DNA of 32,903 nt. Source: Defluviitaleaceae bacterium. Lineage in GTDB: Bacteria; Bacillota; Clostridia; Lachnospirales; WQUN01. The DNA lies in contig WQRX01000040.1 of the NCBI GenBank assembly GCA_009786535.1, forward strand, positions 1 through 32,903, read 5' to 3'. Below the pieces are notes generated by a model, which was given only the letters and a program-made list of their open reading frames with translations, was not told the DNA's origin and searched no databases. Numbering within the stretch: the stretch's first letter is position 1; every line of letters starts with the position of its first letter. Both the position numbers and the translations under genes were made by a program. This document shows positions 24,671 to 32,903 of this stretch, in pieces.

Positions 24671-24956
24671 TTTTACACAAATTCGGTGGAAACTGTGCAT
24701 AACTTTGTGGAAAACTCTCATGCCCCGCGAAGGTTGATTTTATCGGATTTTGCGAACGCCCGCGCTTTGTCAAGTAAAATTTATACACATTTGAAAAATA
24801 TTTTTTACGCACCACTCTTCGAAAAAGCCCGCAAAATCAACCTTTTTCGAAAGAGCGCTGATTTTGCGGGCTTTTTTAGGCGTATCTTTTTGTGTCATCT
24901 TTTTAACACCATGGCGCACGCTCCTGTTTTTCTTAAATTGTGGAAACTGTGGATAA
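24671..24956. promoter_or_regulatory. Cluster of five DnaA-box matches between dnaD-like and murC genes
   Basis: Matches to TTWTNCACA: TTTTACACA (24671-24679, plus), TTATGCACA (24694-24702, minus), TTTTCCACA (24706-24714, minus), TTATACACA (24781-24789, plus) and the perfect TTATCCACA (24948-24956, minus). GTTTCCACA (24939-24947, minus) is a near match. A uniform random model gives well under one match in a gap this long. The gap (24590-24962) is otherwise gene-free and also holds an AT-rich stretch around 24787-24806 and a terminator. Confidence 0.6.
24822..24880. terminator. Long perfect bidirectional terminator between murC and dnaD-like gene
   Basis: AAAAAGCCCGCAAAATCA (24822-24839) and TGATTTTGCGGGCTTTTT (24859-24876) are a perfect 18-bp inverted repeat with a 19-nt loop and T runs on both strands. 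It most likely ends the murC transcript. Alternative pairings exist: TTCGAAAAAG (24818-24827) with CTTTTTCGAA (24842-24851), and GGTTGATTTT (24732-24741) with AAAATCAACC (24833-24842). Confidence 0.8.
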
Positions 24957-24962
24957 CTCTGT

Positions 24963-26348
24963 TTATAACAAACGTTCGCCAACGATATGCACATCGCCCG
25001 CGCCCATGGTAAGCAGCAAGTCGCCCGGGGTCAAATTTTTCCTTAGCCATTCCTCTGCCGTGTAAAAATCTGCAAAACATTCCACGTGCTTTTTGTTGTC
25101 GCCCTCATTTGCGAATACCTGTTCTGCCAGCATGTTCGAAGTTACTGTGGGGTCGTGGGCTTCGCGCGCGGCATAAATGGGCAAAAAAAGCGCGATGTCC
25201 GCATCTTTAAAGGATTGGGCAAAATCATTCATCAAATCCCGCGTGCGCGAATATAAATGAGGTTGGAACAAACATACCACGCGTCCCGCGTGTGCTTTGC
25301 GTGCCGCAGCTAGGCTTGCGCGTATTTCGGTTGGGTGGTGGGCATAATCGTCGATGATTTTTGTACCGTTGAAACGTCCCTTGTGTTCGAAACGACGCTT
25401 CACACCCTGCGCCTCTTCCAAGCCTTTTTTTATTACATCGGGCGTTAAGCCCAGTATTTGCGCAACCGAAAATACTGCTAACGCATTCATTATATTATAT
25501 TCGCCGTATAACGGTAATTGAATATTTGCCAGCTTTGCGCCCTTGCACAGCACATCAAAGGTCGGCTTTCCTTCGGCTGTAAACGTAATATTGCCCGGAT
25601 AAATATCTGCCGTCGGCTCAACGCCGAAAGAAATTACCTTGCATGTTAAATCGGAGACAATGCGGTCGTACCCCTGTGTTTCCTCGTGGATAATGAGCGC
25701 ACCATCGGGGTGAATGTTATGGGCAAACTGCTTAAACGAATCAATAATTCCATCCATTCCGCCATAGAAGTCGATATGGTCGGCATCTACGTTTAATATC
25801 GTGCCAATGAAGGGATGCCATTTGAGAAAGCTGTTTTTATATTCGCACGCTTCTAATATGAAGAAAGGCGTTTCGCCAACGCGGTTATTTAATTCACCCG
25901 ACAAATACCCGCCGATATGCACGGTCGGGTCTAACCCGCCCGCAAGCGCAACGCCGCCAAGCAATGCCGTGGTGGTTGTTTTCCCATGACTGCCCGCTAC
26001 ACACACCGTACGGGCGTAGCCCTTGGTGATAGCGGCAAGTAATTCCGCCCTGCCCATCATCGGGATATTTTTTTCCTTTGCGGCGGCGTATTCGGGGTTG
26101 TCGGGATTAATGGCGGCAGTATATACAACCAAGTCATGGTCGGGCTGTATATTTTCTGCGGCGTTAGGCGTATAAATTTTTATTCCCATTGCTTGCAGGC
26201 GCTCGGTAGCGGCGGAGAGGCTTCTATCCGAACCACTTACTTCGTAACCGTCACCCTGCAAAATTTTTGCAAGTCCACACATGCTTATACCGCCGATGCC
26301 AATAAAATGTACTTTTTTAGCGGTTGACAAATCAATTTTGTGCAGCAT
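24963..26348 (-). CDS. murC: UDP-N-acetylmuramate--L-alanine ligase MurC
   Basis: A 461-residue Mur ligase that adds L-alanine to UDP-MurNAc in peptidoglycan synthesis. The N-terminal Rossmann part reads [20 protein letters not shown]. The ATP loop is [15 protein letters not shown], then [14 protein letters not shown] and [15 protein letters not shown], and [13 protein letters not shown] with [12 protein letters not shown], all hallmarks of MurC. The length is normal. The ATG at 26348 follows TAGGAG by 9 nt; an in-frame TTG 9 nt upstream is less likely. It is divergent from glgC with about 95 bp between the start codons. Confidence 0.97.
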   Translation of the reverse strand: MLHKIDLSTAKKVHFIGIGGISMCGLAKILQGDGYEVSGSDRSLSAATERLQAMGIKIYTPNAAENIQPDHDLVVYTAAINPDNPEYAAAKEKNIPMMGRAELLAAITKGYARTVCVAGSHGKTTTTALLGGVALAGGLDPTVHIGGYLSGELNNRVGETPFFILEACEYKNSFLKWHPFIGTILNVDADHIDFYGGMDGIIDSFKQFAHNIHPDGALIIHEETQGYDRIVSDLTCKVISFGVEPTADIYPGNITFTAEGKPTFDVLCKGAKLANIQLPLYGEYNIMNALAVFSVAQILGLTPDVIKKGLEEAQGVKRRFEHKGRFNGTKIIDDYAHHPTEIRASLAAARKAHAGRVVCLFQPHLYSRTRDLMNDFAQSFKDADIALFLPIYAAREAHDPTVTSNMLAEQVFANEGDNKKHVECFADFYTAEEWLRKNLTPGDLLLTMGAGDVHIVGERLL

Positions 26349-26371
26349 TCCTATCAACTCCTACAATATAT

Positions 26372-26401
26372 TTGCCAAAAATGATATTTTATGGTAATAA
26401 T
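26372..26401 (+). promoter_or_regulatory. Promoter candidate for glgC-glgD-spoVG
   Basis: TTGCCA (26372-26377), an 18-bp spacer and AATAAT (26396-26401), each five of six matches to sigma-A consensus, lie in the murC/glgC divergent region. The first start codon is about 40 bp further downstream. Confidence 0.5.
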
Positions 26402-26443
26402 AAACTAATTATAAGAAAGTATAAATGGGGGAGCGTGAAAAAT

Positions 26444-27745
26444 TTGCGGAAAAAAGAAATGATTGCCATGTTACTTGCAGGCGGTCAAGGCAGTCGCTTG
26501 GGCGTACTCACCGCAACAGAGGCAAAACCGGGGGTATCCTTCGGGGGGAAGTATCGGATAATTGACTTTCCCTTATCAAACTGCATCAACTCGGGGGTTG
26601 ATACGGTAGGCGTACTTACCCAGTACCAACCGTTAAAACTAAACCAACACATAGGCATTGGTGTGCCATGGGATTTGGACAGGCGCTCGGGCGGGGTTAC
26701 GGTACTTTCGCCGCACCAAAAAGGCGAAAAAGGCGCGTGGTATACAGGCACAGCCAACGCGATTTACCAAAACATCGAGTTTATCGAGCAGTTTAACCCC
26801 GAATATGTGCTGGTTTTGGGCGGCGACCATATTTACAAGATGGACTATTCAAAGATGCTGGATTTTCATAAGGAAAGCAAAGCCGACGTAACCATTGCCG
26901 CGTTAGAAGTGGCATGGGAAGAAGCACCGCGCTTCGGACTTATGAATATAAAGGACGACAGCCGCATCTATGAATTTGAAGAAAAGCCCCCCAACCCCAA
27001 AAGCAACCTCGCAAACATGGGCATTTATATCTTTAATTGGGATATTTTGCGCGACGCGTTAGAGCGCGACAACAAGGTGCATGATAATTCCGACTTTGGT
27101 ATGCATGTACTGCCTATGTTACTCGACGAAAAAAAGCGTATGTTTGCTTATCCGTTCAACAGCTACTGGCGCGATGTAGGTACGATTGAATCCTACTGGG
27201 AGGCAAATATCGACTTAATTAAAACCGTGCCTGCCTTTAATTTGTATGAAGAGTTTGACAAAATTTACACCGATGCAGACCACCAGCCCCCCATTTATAC
27301 AGGACCCAACGCCATGGTGCAGGGGGCAATTCTCTCCGAAGGGTGCGAAGTACTTGGGCAGGTTACAGGCTCGGTATTAGGTCCCGGCGTAATTGTGGAA
27401 GAAGGCGCAATTGTTAAGGATTCGATTATCCTTGAAAACTGCTATATCGGAAAAAACGCACAGCTGGAGCGCTGCATTGTTGACCTAAGCTGTACCGTAG
27501 GCGACGGCGCAATTATTGGCTGCACGGGCGGCGGCAATATACCCAACGAGCTAAAGCCCAAAATTTATAACACAGGCATTACCGTAATCGGCGAATACTC
27601 GACTATTCCCGATGGGATGCGCATTGGTCAAAACTGCGTAATTTATGGAGAAACACAGCCCGGCGACTACCCGGGAAATCTGCTGGCAAGCGGCAAAAGC
27701 ATTATACGTGAAACGCGTAACAGCGATACAGGAGGTGCGGCATGA
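26444..27745 (+). CDS. glgC: Glucose-1-phosphate adenylyltransferase GlgC
   Basis: A 433-residue enzyme making ADP-glucose for glycogen synthesis. The pyrophosphorylase loop [50 protein letters not shown], and [13 protein letters not shown] are all family hallmarks. The C-terminus is a left-handed beta-helix of hexapeptides ([19 protein letters not shown]), which normally carries allosteric sites. A TTG at 26444 gives an N-terminus ([11 protein letters not shown]) like that of other GlgC proteins, 10 nt after GGGGGAG. A GTG at 26435 is an alternative. The stop codon overlaps the glgD start (ATGA). Confidence 0.95.
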   Translation: MRKKEMIAMLLAGGQGSRLGVLTATEAKPGVSFGGKYRIIDFPLSNCINSGVDTVGVLTQYQPLKLNQHIGIGVPWDLDRRSGGVTVLSPHQKGEKGAWYTGTANAIYQNIEFIEQFNPEYVLVLGGDHIYKMDYSKMLDFHKESKADVTIAALEVAWEEAPRFGLMNIKDDSRIYEFEEKPPNPKSNLANMGIYIFNWDILRDALERDNKVHDNSDFGMHVLPMLLDEKKRMFAYPFNSYWRDVGTIESYWEANIDLIKTVPAFNLYEEFDKIYTDADHQPPIYTGPNAMVQGAILSEGCEVLGQVTGSVLGPGVIVEEGAIVKDSIILENCYIGKNAQLERCIVDLSCTVGDGAIIGCTGGGNIPNELKPKIYNTGITVIGEYSTIPDGMRIGQNCVIYGETQPGDYPGNLLASGKSIIRETRNSDTGGAA

Positions 27746-28854
27746 AAGCAATCGGCATCATTCTAGCAGGCGGCGGGAACGAACGCCTGGGCGAACTTAC
27801 CGCAACCCGCACCACATCGGCAATACCCGTGGGTAGTTGCTACCGTGCGATTGACTTCCCCCTTAGCAATATGACCAATTCGGGCATTAAAAAGGTAGCG
27901 ATTATTACACAAAATAACTCGCGCAGCTTGCATGACCATCTTTCCAGCCCCAAGTGGTGGGATTTGGGCAGTAAACAGGGTGGTATGTTTGTGCTTTCCC
28001 CGTATTTGGCGGGCGCAAACAGCGGCTGGTTTAAAGGTACGGCGGATTCGATTTACCAGAACCTTTCTTTTTTAAAGCGCAGTAACGAACCCTATGTGGT
28101 TATATCCTCGGGGGACTGTGTGTACCGCATGGATTTTTCGGATATGTTGGAATACCACGAGGAAAAAGACGCGGATATTTCTATCGCGTATCGCCGTGTT
28201 ACAGGCTGCGAGGATATTCGCAACTACGGCGTACTCGAATTAGACGAGGACGAGCGGTTAATTAACATGGAAGAAAAACCGTTAGACCCGCAATCCGACC
28301 TTGCAAACACAGGCGTTTATATTATTAAACGCGAGCTGCTTATCAACCTGCTTGAAACCATTTCCAGCGAGGGGCGGCATAATTTAGTACGCGACATCTT
28401 TACCCGCTACCGCAAGCGTTTGAAAATTTTTGGCTACAAGTTTGCAGGGTATTGGCGCAATATGGGCAATATCCGCACGTACTATGCTTGTAATATGGAC
28501 TTTCTGAAGCGTGACATAAGGGGTTTACTCGCCATAGACCCCCCCTATATCAAGACAAAACCCAAGGACGAACCCCCTGCAAAATTTAACGGGCAAGCCG
28601 TTATTACAAACTGCTTAGTGGGTAGCGGCGCTATTTTAGATGGTAACGCCCACGGCAGTGTTATTTTCCGTAAGGTGGTTACGAGGGGTAATTCGCAGGT
28701 AAATCACTCCATTATTATGGAAGGAACGCGCATTGGCGAGGGATGCGTGGTAGAATACGCCATTTTAGATAAGGATGTGGTGCTTTCGCCCGGCATACGA
28801 ATTATTGGCACAAAAGAAGCGCCCGCAATCCTTACCAAAGGGACTATCAAATGA
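27742..28854 (+). CDS. glgD: GlgD, regulatory-type subunit of ADP-glucose pyrophosphorylase
   Basis: A 370-residue GlgC paralogue, shorter than GlgC, as in Firmicute GlgD. It keeps the fold ([50 protein letters not shown]) but has changes expected of a non-catalytic partner: the sugar-binding GDHIYKMDY of GlgC reads [10 protein letters not shown] and the N-terminal GGQGSRL reads GGGNERL. In related species GlgC and GlgD form a heterotetramer. Its start overlaps the glgC stop by 4 nt and a GGAGG lies in the glgC end. Confidence 0.93.
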   Translation: MKAIGIILAGGGNERLGELTATRTTSAIPVGSCYRAIDFPLSNMTNSGIKKVAIITQNNSRSLHDHLSSPKWWDLGSKQGGMFVLSPYLAGANSGWFKGTADSIYQNLSFLKRSNEPYVVISSGDCVYRMDFSDMLEYHEEKDADISIAYRRVTGCEDIRNYGVLELDEDERLINMEEKPLDPQSDLANTGVYIIKRELLINLLETISSEGRHNLVRDIFTRYRKRLKIFGYKFAGYWRNMGNIRTYYACNMDFLKRDIRGLLAIDPPYIKTKPKDEPPAKFNGQAVITNCLVGSGAILDGNAHGSVIFRKVVTRGNSQVNHSIIMEGTRIGEGCVVEYAILDKDVVLSPGIRIIGTKEAPAILTKGTIK

Positions 28855-28858
28855 GGAA

Positions 28859-28875
28859 TGCCCCGTAACGGGGCA
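28859..28875 (+). other. Small perfect hairpin between glgD and spoVG
   Basis: TGCCCCG and CGGGGCA form a 7-bp stem around a TAA loop, 4 nt after the glgD stop. No T run follows, so it is not a typical terminator. It could protect or cut the message, letting spoVG be expressed differently. The spoVG ribosome site AAAGGGG is close enough to compete for the same CCCC arm. Confidence 0.4.
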
Positions 28876-28895
28876 TAAACGAAAGGGGCTATCTA

Positions 28896-29180
28896 ATGGA
28901 AATTACAGACGTACGCATTCGTCGGCTAAGCACAAACACACTGGTAAACAAAATGCGTGCAATCGTGTCCATCACACTGGAAGAGGCATTCGTAATCCAT
29001 GACATCAAGGTAATACAAGGTACGGATAAATTGTTCATTGCCATGCCAAGCCGCAAAATGGACGATGGAACGTACCAAGACATAGCCCACCCCATAAAGG
29101 CGGAGTTTCGCGAAAAGATACAATCCGCCATTCTGGCAAGGTATGAAAGCGCACTTGCCGTACATGCAGCAGAAGCATAG
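28896..29180 (+). CDS. spoVG: Septation/sporulation regulator SpoVG
   Basis: A 94-residue protein matching SpoVG along its whole length: [40 protein letters not shown], then [22 protein letters not shown], the signature, and [14 protein letters not shown]. SpoVG is a small nucleic-acid-binding protein affecting septum formation and many transcripts in Gram-positive bacteria. Here it lies directly after the glycogen genes rather than next to purR/yabJ as in Bacillus. AAAGGGG is 7 nt before the ATG. A terminator follows. Confidence 0.95.
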   Translation: MEITDVRIRRLSTNTLVNKMRAIVSITLEEAFVIHDIKVIQGTDKLFIAMPSRKMDDGTYQDIAHPIKAEFREKIQSAILARYESALAVHAAEA

Positions 29181-29189
29181 TAACGAGAA

Positions 29190-29221
29190 GCTGCCCCCGT
29201 TGCCGCGGGCGGCTTTTTTTT
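29190..29221 (+). terminator. Rho-independent terminator after spoVG
   Basis: GCTGCCC (29190-29196) pairs with GGGCGGC (29207-29213) (one G-T pair), followed by eight T. It closes the glgC-glgD-spoVG transcript. Confidence 0.8.
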
Positions 29222-29294
29222 GCTTTGGGTAGTTTTACGCGAAATAATATGTTATATTTTTTTTCACACATCTGCTATGAAGGGAGTATTTGTA

Positions 29295-30185
29295 ATGAGC
29301 AAGAATTTTACTGTTATTGTCGACTCGACGACCGACATTAAACCCGAATGGGCGACCGAATGGGGTATTTCTACGGTTATCCCTTTTATTGTTACCGTAG
29401 ATGGGAAAGACTATTTTAACGAGTTGGACGAACGCGACATTAAAACCAAGGAGTTCTACGACCTGCTGCGCGCGGGCAAAAGCGGTTCAACTACGCAAAT
29501 TACCGCCTTCCGCTATATCGAAGTGTTTGAACCCTTTTTACGCGAAGGGCAGGACATCCTGTACCTTTGCCTTTCCAGCGGGCTTAGCAAAAGCTATGAG
29601 CAAAGCCTGCTTGCCGTAGAAGAATTGCAAAAAAAATACCCCGAACGGCGCGTGGTTTCCGTTGACTCTAAATCCGCTTCGCTGGGCGAAGGTATGCTTG
29701 CCTACCACGCCGCACAAGCCTGCCGCGAGGGCAAAACGCTGGACGAAGCGGCTGCATATTTACAAACGCTAATCCCCCGTACCTTCCACTGGATAATGGC
29801 GGACGATTTGCACCACCTGCGGCGCGGGGGGCGCGTTTCGGGTGCGGCGGCGTTTATGGGGACGCTGTTAAGCGTTAAGCCCATTCTTACCATCGTTGAC
29901 AGCGGGCGGCTTATTCCCATACACAAGGCACGCGGACATGAAAAAGCCTTCGAATACATTCTGTCCCGAATGGAAACACACGAAATGCCAAAAGACCAAC
30001 CTATTTTTGTTGCCCATAGCGACGCCCCCGAAGCCGCAGAGCGTTTAATGCAAAAAATTTCTGCCAAATACGGCGAATGCAAATTCTTTGTAAACAACAT
30101 CGGTCCTGTAATTGGCGCCCATACAGGCCCCGGCACGGTAGCGGCGGTATTCCTTGGCAACGAAAGGATAAAAGAGCATGCGTAG
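29295..30185 (+). CDS. DegV-family fatty-acid-binding protein (FakB-like)
   Basis: A 296-residue DegV/FakB protein. The opening VIVDSTTDIKPEWA, then GSTTQITAFRYIEVF, LSSGLSKSYEQSLLA, VSVDSKSASLGEGMLAYHAA, and DDLHHLRRGGRVSGAAAFMGTLLSVKPIL are family hallmarks, with PVIGAHTGPGTVAAVFLG at the end. DegV proteins bind a fatty acid and, as FakB, present it to the FakA kinase for entry into phospholipid synthesis. The ATG at 29295 has AAGGGAG 8 nt upstream. The last 8 nt overlap the next gene. Confidence 0.93.
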   Translation: MSKNFTVIVDSTTDIKPEWATEWGISTVIPFIVTVDGKDYFNELDERDIKTKEFYDLLRAGKSGSTTQITAFRYIEVFEPFLREGQDILYLCLSSGLSKSYEQSLLAVEELQKKYPERRVVSVDSKSASLGEGMLAYHAAQACREGKTLDEAAAYLQTLIPRTFHWIMADDLHHLRRGGRVSGAAAFMGTLLSVKPILTIVDSGRLIPIHKARGHEKAFEYILSRMETHEMPKDQPIFVAHSDAPEAAERLMQKISAKYGECKFFVNNIGPVIGAHTGPGTVAAVFLGNERIKEHA

Positions 30186-30606
30186 ACTGCGTAGAACGCC
30201 CAAGGTAAAAAACGAAAAAATCACCATTAGCCTAACCCCCACCGAGGTAGGGCAAATTGATTATTTGGTAGAACGCGGCTTATACACCAACCGCTCCGAT
30301 TATATTCGCCATGCACTGCGCAAGCAAAGCGAATCCCATTCCGGCGACATCAGCAAATTCCTAGCCCCCGAAATGCCCGAAACCCAGCACCTGCGCTACT
30401 TCGGCGGGCTGGGCATTCTGCGTTTAACCAAGCCCTACGTAGAAAGCCTAACCGCTTTCGGCGCAAAAGTTCATATCAGCGTGGTTGGCGCGCTTGCCGT
30501 AGACAAGACCATCACCCGCGACGAATTGGCACAGGTATTAGGCGCTTGCAAGGTATACGGCAAGGTTTTCGCGGAAGAAGATGTGAAGGCGTTGTTGAGG
30601 GAGTAA
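30178..30606 (+). CDS. Ribbon-helix-helix (CopG-like) regulator with an extra C-terminal domain
   Basis: A 142-residue protein. Residues 10-50 (NEKITISLTPTEVGQIDYL, then NRSDYIRHALR) are a classic RHH DNA-binding unit with the antiparallel strand and two helices. Residues 75-142 add a domain (YFGGLGILRLTKPYVESLTA, VHISVVGALAVDKTITRDEL) that I do not recognise and that may be a ligand or oligomerisation part. Because it starts inside the degV gene, the two are co-translated, so it could regulate lipid-related genes; that is inference. Confidence 0.75.
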   Translation: MRRLRRTPKVKNEKITISLTPTEVGQIDYLVERGLYTNRSDYIRHALRKQSESHSGDISKFLAPEMPETQHLRYFGGLGILRLTKPYVESLTAFGAKVHISVVGALAVDKTITRDELAQVLGACKVYGKVFAEEDVKALLRE

Positions 30607-30651
30607 GACTAAAATCAAAAGATTAAAACCGCCTTCGAAAATCTTTTAGTC
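30607..30651. other. Inverted repeat between convergent genes
   Basis: AAAAGATT (30617-30624) pairs with AATCTTTT (30640-30647), extended by GACT (30607-30610) and AGTC (30648-30651) with a bulge. No T run follows on either strand, so it is only a weak terminator candidate for the RHH gene and the convergent reductase. Confidence 0.35.
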
Positions 30652-30661
30652 CCTTAACCTT

Positions 30662-31795
30662 CTACCCTGCCAGTGCATCATGTGTCTCCTTCAACTGCTT
30701 TACCACGGGCAGTTTTTGGGGGCATTTTTCTTCGCAAATGCCGCATTCTACGCATTTGGTGACGTCGGCGCTCTTTACCCACGCCGTGCCTGCCTGCATT
30801 TCTGCGTAGGCTTTTTTTGCGTGTTCGGTTAAGCCGTATACCTTGTGGGTGTTCATCATGCCGAAGATGTGGGGGATATTAATTTCCTGCGGGCAAGGCT
30901 TGCAATAGTCGCAGGAAGTGCAGTAGAGTTCAGCAAGTTTTTTATTTTCTTCCATCATTTTTTTCACTTGGGCGAGTTCATCGGGGGTTAGGTGTCCCGT
31001 TTTAGAAGCGATTTTTACATTTTCCTCCAACATTTGAATATTTTCCATGCCCGAAAGCGCTACGTGAACATTAGGGTTGGCGTGGACAAAACGCATCGCC
31101 ATTTCGGCAGTGCTTGCGGGTTTTTCCGGGAGCAGTTTGGCGATTACGTCGCTGGGTGCGCCAAGGCGACCGCCCGCTACAGGTCCCATTACCACTACGC
31201 CCATACCCTTCTCGTGCATGTAGGCGATATTTTCCTCGTTGGAACGGTCAAGCAAATTATACTGGATTAAGCACGCCTCAAAGCGCCCGCTGTCTACGAT
31301 GTAGCGCAAGTTTTCGGGCTTATCGTGGTAGGAGAAAACGAGGTGCTTAATTAGCCCCGCGTCTAACGCGCGTTGCGCGGCTTGCAGAGGACCGTCTGTG
31401 AGGGTTTCCCAGTGTTTAAAGCCCTTTAAATTGATGCCCCAAAAGTGGTAGAAGTCAATATAATCTACGTCCATTTGCTTTAGGGAATGCTCTAAGCGAC
31501 CTGTCCAGTCACTTGCGCTGTCGTTTTCGATAGGGTTTTTGGTGGTGATGTATACCTTATTTCTGTAGCCATCTTTCAATGCTTTTCCAACTGCGATTTC
31601 GCTCTGTTTTTCGCAGTAATAGGGGGCGGAGTCGATGTAATTTACGCCCAAGTCTATTGCGCGGCGAATGAGGGGGATTGCAAGCGCCTCGTTCACTACC
31701 TTTTTTTCGCCTTCTTGCATCATGGGCAGGCGCATTGCACCAAAACCTAAAGCGGAAAGCGTAACGCCTGTTTTGCCAAATTCTTTGTATTGCAT
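30662..31795 (-). CDS. Aldo/keto reductase with C-terminal ferredoxin-type 4Fe-4S clusters
   Basis: A 377-residue reductase of the anaerobe AKR-ferredoxin group. The barrel part has FGKTGVTLSALGFGAMRLPM, the catalytic tyrosine in NYIDSAPYYCEKQ (D and Y of the AKR tetrad), K in KVYITTKNP and H in IDFYHFWGI. After residue 270 come CTSCDYCKPCP and CVECGICEEKCP, two cysteine groups that suit 4Fe-4S cluster binding. It would link NAD(P)H-type reduction of carbonyls to ferredoxin. AGGAGG is 7 nt before the ATG at 31795, and an in-frame extension upstream lacks such a site. Confidence 0.92.
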   Translation of the reverse strand: MQYKEFGKTGVTLSALGFGAMRLPMMQEGEKKVVNEALAIPLIRRAIDLGVNYIDSAPYYCEKQSEIAVGKALKDGYRNKVYITTKNPIENDSASDWTGRLEHSLKQMDVDYIDFYHFWGINLKGFKHWETLTDGPLQAAQRALDAGLIKHLVFSYHDKPENLRYIVDSGRFEACLIQYNLLDRSNEENIAYMHEKGMGVVVMGPVAGGRLGAPSDVIAKLLPEKPASTAEMAMRFVHANPNVHVALSGMENIQMLEENVKIASKTGHLTPDELAQVKKMMEENKKLAELYCTSCDYCKPCPQEINIPHIFGMMNTHKVYGLTEHAKKAYAEMQAGTAWVKSADVTKCVECGICEEKCPQKLPVVKQLKETHDALAG

Positions 31796-31809
31796 AAGAT
31801 GTCCTCCTA

Positions 31810-31824
31810 ATACGAAACTCGTAT
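31810..31824. promoter_or_regulatory. Operator-like palindrome before the aldo/keto reductase gene
   Basis: ATACGA-aac-TCGTAT is a perfect 6-bp inverted repeat with a 3-bp centre, just upstream of the reductase ribosome site and overlapping an AT-rich TATAAT-like stretch. It lies in the 132-bp region divergent to galK. No regulator is identified, so this is a candidate only. Confidence 0.35.
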
Positions 31825-31927
31825 AATTTTTATTGAGTATAACAAAGCTTGCGAATATGTGGTAGAGTAAATGTAAATCATAAACGAAATTTTGGGGCAA
31901 TTTCCCAAAGGCGTATGGGAGGCACTT

Positions 31928-32903
31928 ATGGACTTACAGCAAATTTTCATTCAACATTTCGGGCAGGGGGATACGCCAACGGCGTTTTTTATCCCCGGGC
32001 GGGTAAATATTATTGGCGAACATATTGATTATAACGGCGGGTACGTTTTGCCGTGTATGCTGGCGGTAGGTACGCACGCGCTTATTCGGCGGCGCGTTGG
32101 CTCGGCAATTCGGTTTGCCAGCACCAACGTACAAAAAGTGATAAGTGCTTCATTGGAAAAAGTTACCTACAGCGTAACCAATGATTGGGCAAATTACCCG
32201 CTGGGCGTAGTGGCGATGATGCAAAAAGACGGGCACGCGCTGGGCGGGTTTGATGTGTTATTTTCGGGAAATATTCCGCGCGGGGCGGGTTTATCTTCCT
32301 CGGCTTCTATTGAAATGGCAATGGCGGTTGCGTTAAACGCGGCATTTTCATTAAATTACGAACCCATAACGCTGGTAAAGCTTACGCAAAAAAGCGAAAA
32401 CCAATTCTGCGGTGTAAACTGCGGCATTATGGACCAATTTGCCGTAGGCATGGGCAAGGATGGCTTCGCCATTTATTTGAACTGCGGCACGCTGGATTAT
32501 CGCCTCATTCCCATGCAGTTAGGCGAGTATGCGTTGCTTGTGGTGAATACAAACAAGCCCCGCAGGCTTGCCGACTCGAAATACAACGAGCGCCGAGCCG
32601 AATGTGAAAGCGCGCTGGCGTTGTTACAAAGCGCACCCTCGGCGGCGCACATCAAACAGCTTGCCGACCTTTCGCCCGAGGAATTTTCTGCGCTTGCACA
32701 TCTTATCCCCAACCCCATTGTAGCAAAGCGCGTGCGCCACGTGGTACATGAAAACGACCGCGTAAAGCAAGCCGTACAAGCGCTGGAGGCGAACGACCTG
32801 CCCGCGTTGGGCGCATTGCTTAACGCTTCCCACGCTTCCCTGCGCGACGACTACGAAGTAACGGGCATAGAGTTGGACACGCTAGCCGCCGCCGCACAAA
32901 AAC
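31928..32903 (+). CDS. galK: Galactokinase GalK, cut by the window end
   Basis: At least 325 residues of galactokinase, which phosphorylates galactose to galactose-1-phosphate in the Leloir pathway. The GHMP signature is present: FFIPGRVNIIGEHIDYNGG (galactokinase motif), IPRGAGLSSSASIEMA (ATP-binding glycine/serine loop), and QFCGVNCGIMDQFAVGMGK with the catalytic aspartate, then NTNKPRRLADSKYNERRAEC. GGGAGG lies 5 nt before the ATG at 31928. The frame is open to the last base, so the C-terminus is missing. It is divergent from the reductase gene. Confidence 0.95.
   Translation, partial: MDLQQIFIQHFGQGDTPTAFFIPGRVNIIGEHIDYNGGYVLPCMLAVGTHALIRRRVGSAIRFASTNVQKVISASLEKVTYSVTNDWANYPLGVVAMMQKDGHALGGFDVLFSGNIPRGAGLSSSASIEMAMAVALNAAFSLNYEPITLVKLTQKSENQFCGVNCGIMDQFAVGMGKDGFAIYLNCGTLDYRLIPMQLGEYALLVVNTNKPRRLADSKYNERRAECESALALLQSAPSAAHIKQLADLSPEEFSALAHLIPNPIVAKRVRHVVHENDRVKQAVQALEANDLPALGALLNASHASLRDDYEVTGIELDTLAAAAQK

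Overview
The window looks like a chromosomal segment of an endospore-forming Firmicute, most likely an uncultured clostridial lineage. The signs are a GerA-type germinant receptor operon, SpoVG, a DnaD/DnaI-type primosome pair, paired GlgC/GlgD glycogen genes, an EAL-HDOD protein, and Shine-Dalgarno sequences of the AGGAGG type. I saw no rRNA, tRNA, CRISPR array, transposase or integrase.

Region 1 (1-6613) is an accessory island, visibly more AT-rich than the rest, with every gene on the plus strand. It holds two GNAT acetyltransferases, a GyrI-like effector-binding protein, two cysteine-cluster proteins of unknown function, a VOC/PhnB-like protein, a beta-lactamase-fold serine hydrolase, an Imm51-like immunity protein and a SAM methyltransferase. 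The first six are separated not by ordinary spacers but by copies of one interspersed repeat of about 100-135 bp. The repeat runs from just after one stop codon to just before the next start codon. It carries an inverted repeat, a promoter-like -35/extended -10 with constant 17-bp spacing, and the ribosome binding site. Some copies are internally deleted (1302-1375, 4331-4374) and a remnant (6600-6613) marks the right edge. The layout is integron-like (CALIN-like), but the repeat lacks the canonical attC core boxes and supplies a promoter to each gene. This is the most unusual feature of the window.

Region 2 (6631-12315) has a secreted, C-terminally anchored protein with two stalk-like repeats, then a 1056-residue GNAT fused to a very large beta-rich region, translationally coupled to an amidohydrolase.

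Region 3 (12371-19379) has the germination operon on the minus strand (gerA, then a natural GerB-GerC fusion). Divergent from it are an MsmX/UgpC-type sugar ABC ATPase and two membrane-associated proteins of uncertain function, one FMN-bind-like.

Region 4 (19411-26348, minus strand) has a small basic protein, trmB, an EAL-HDOD protein, a polysaccharide deacetylase, the dnaI-like and dnaD-like replication genes, and murC. Between dnaD and murC lies a gene-free stretch with five matches to the DnaA-box consensus and a long perfect terminator hairpin.

Region 5 (26372-32903) has glgC-glgD-spoVG, degV with an overlapping RHH regulator, a convergent aldo/keto reductase with ferredoxin clusters, and a galactokinase running off the window end.
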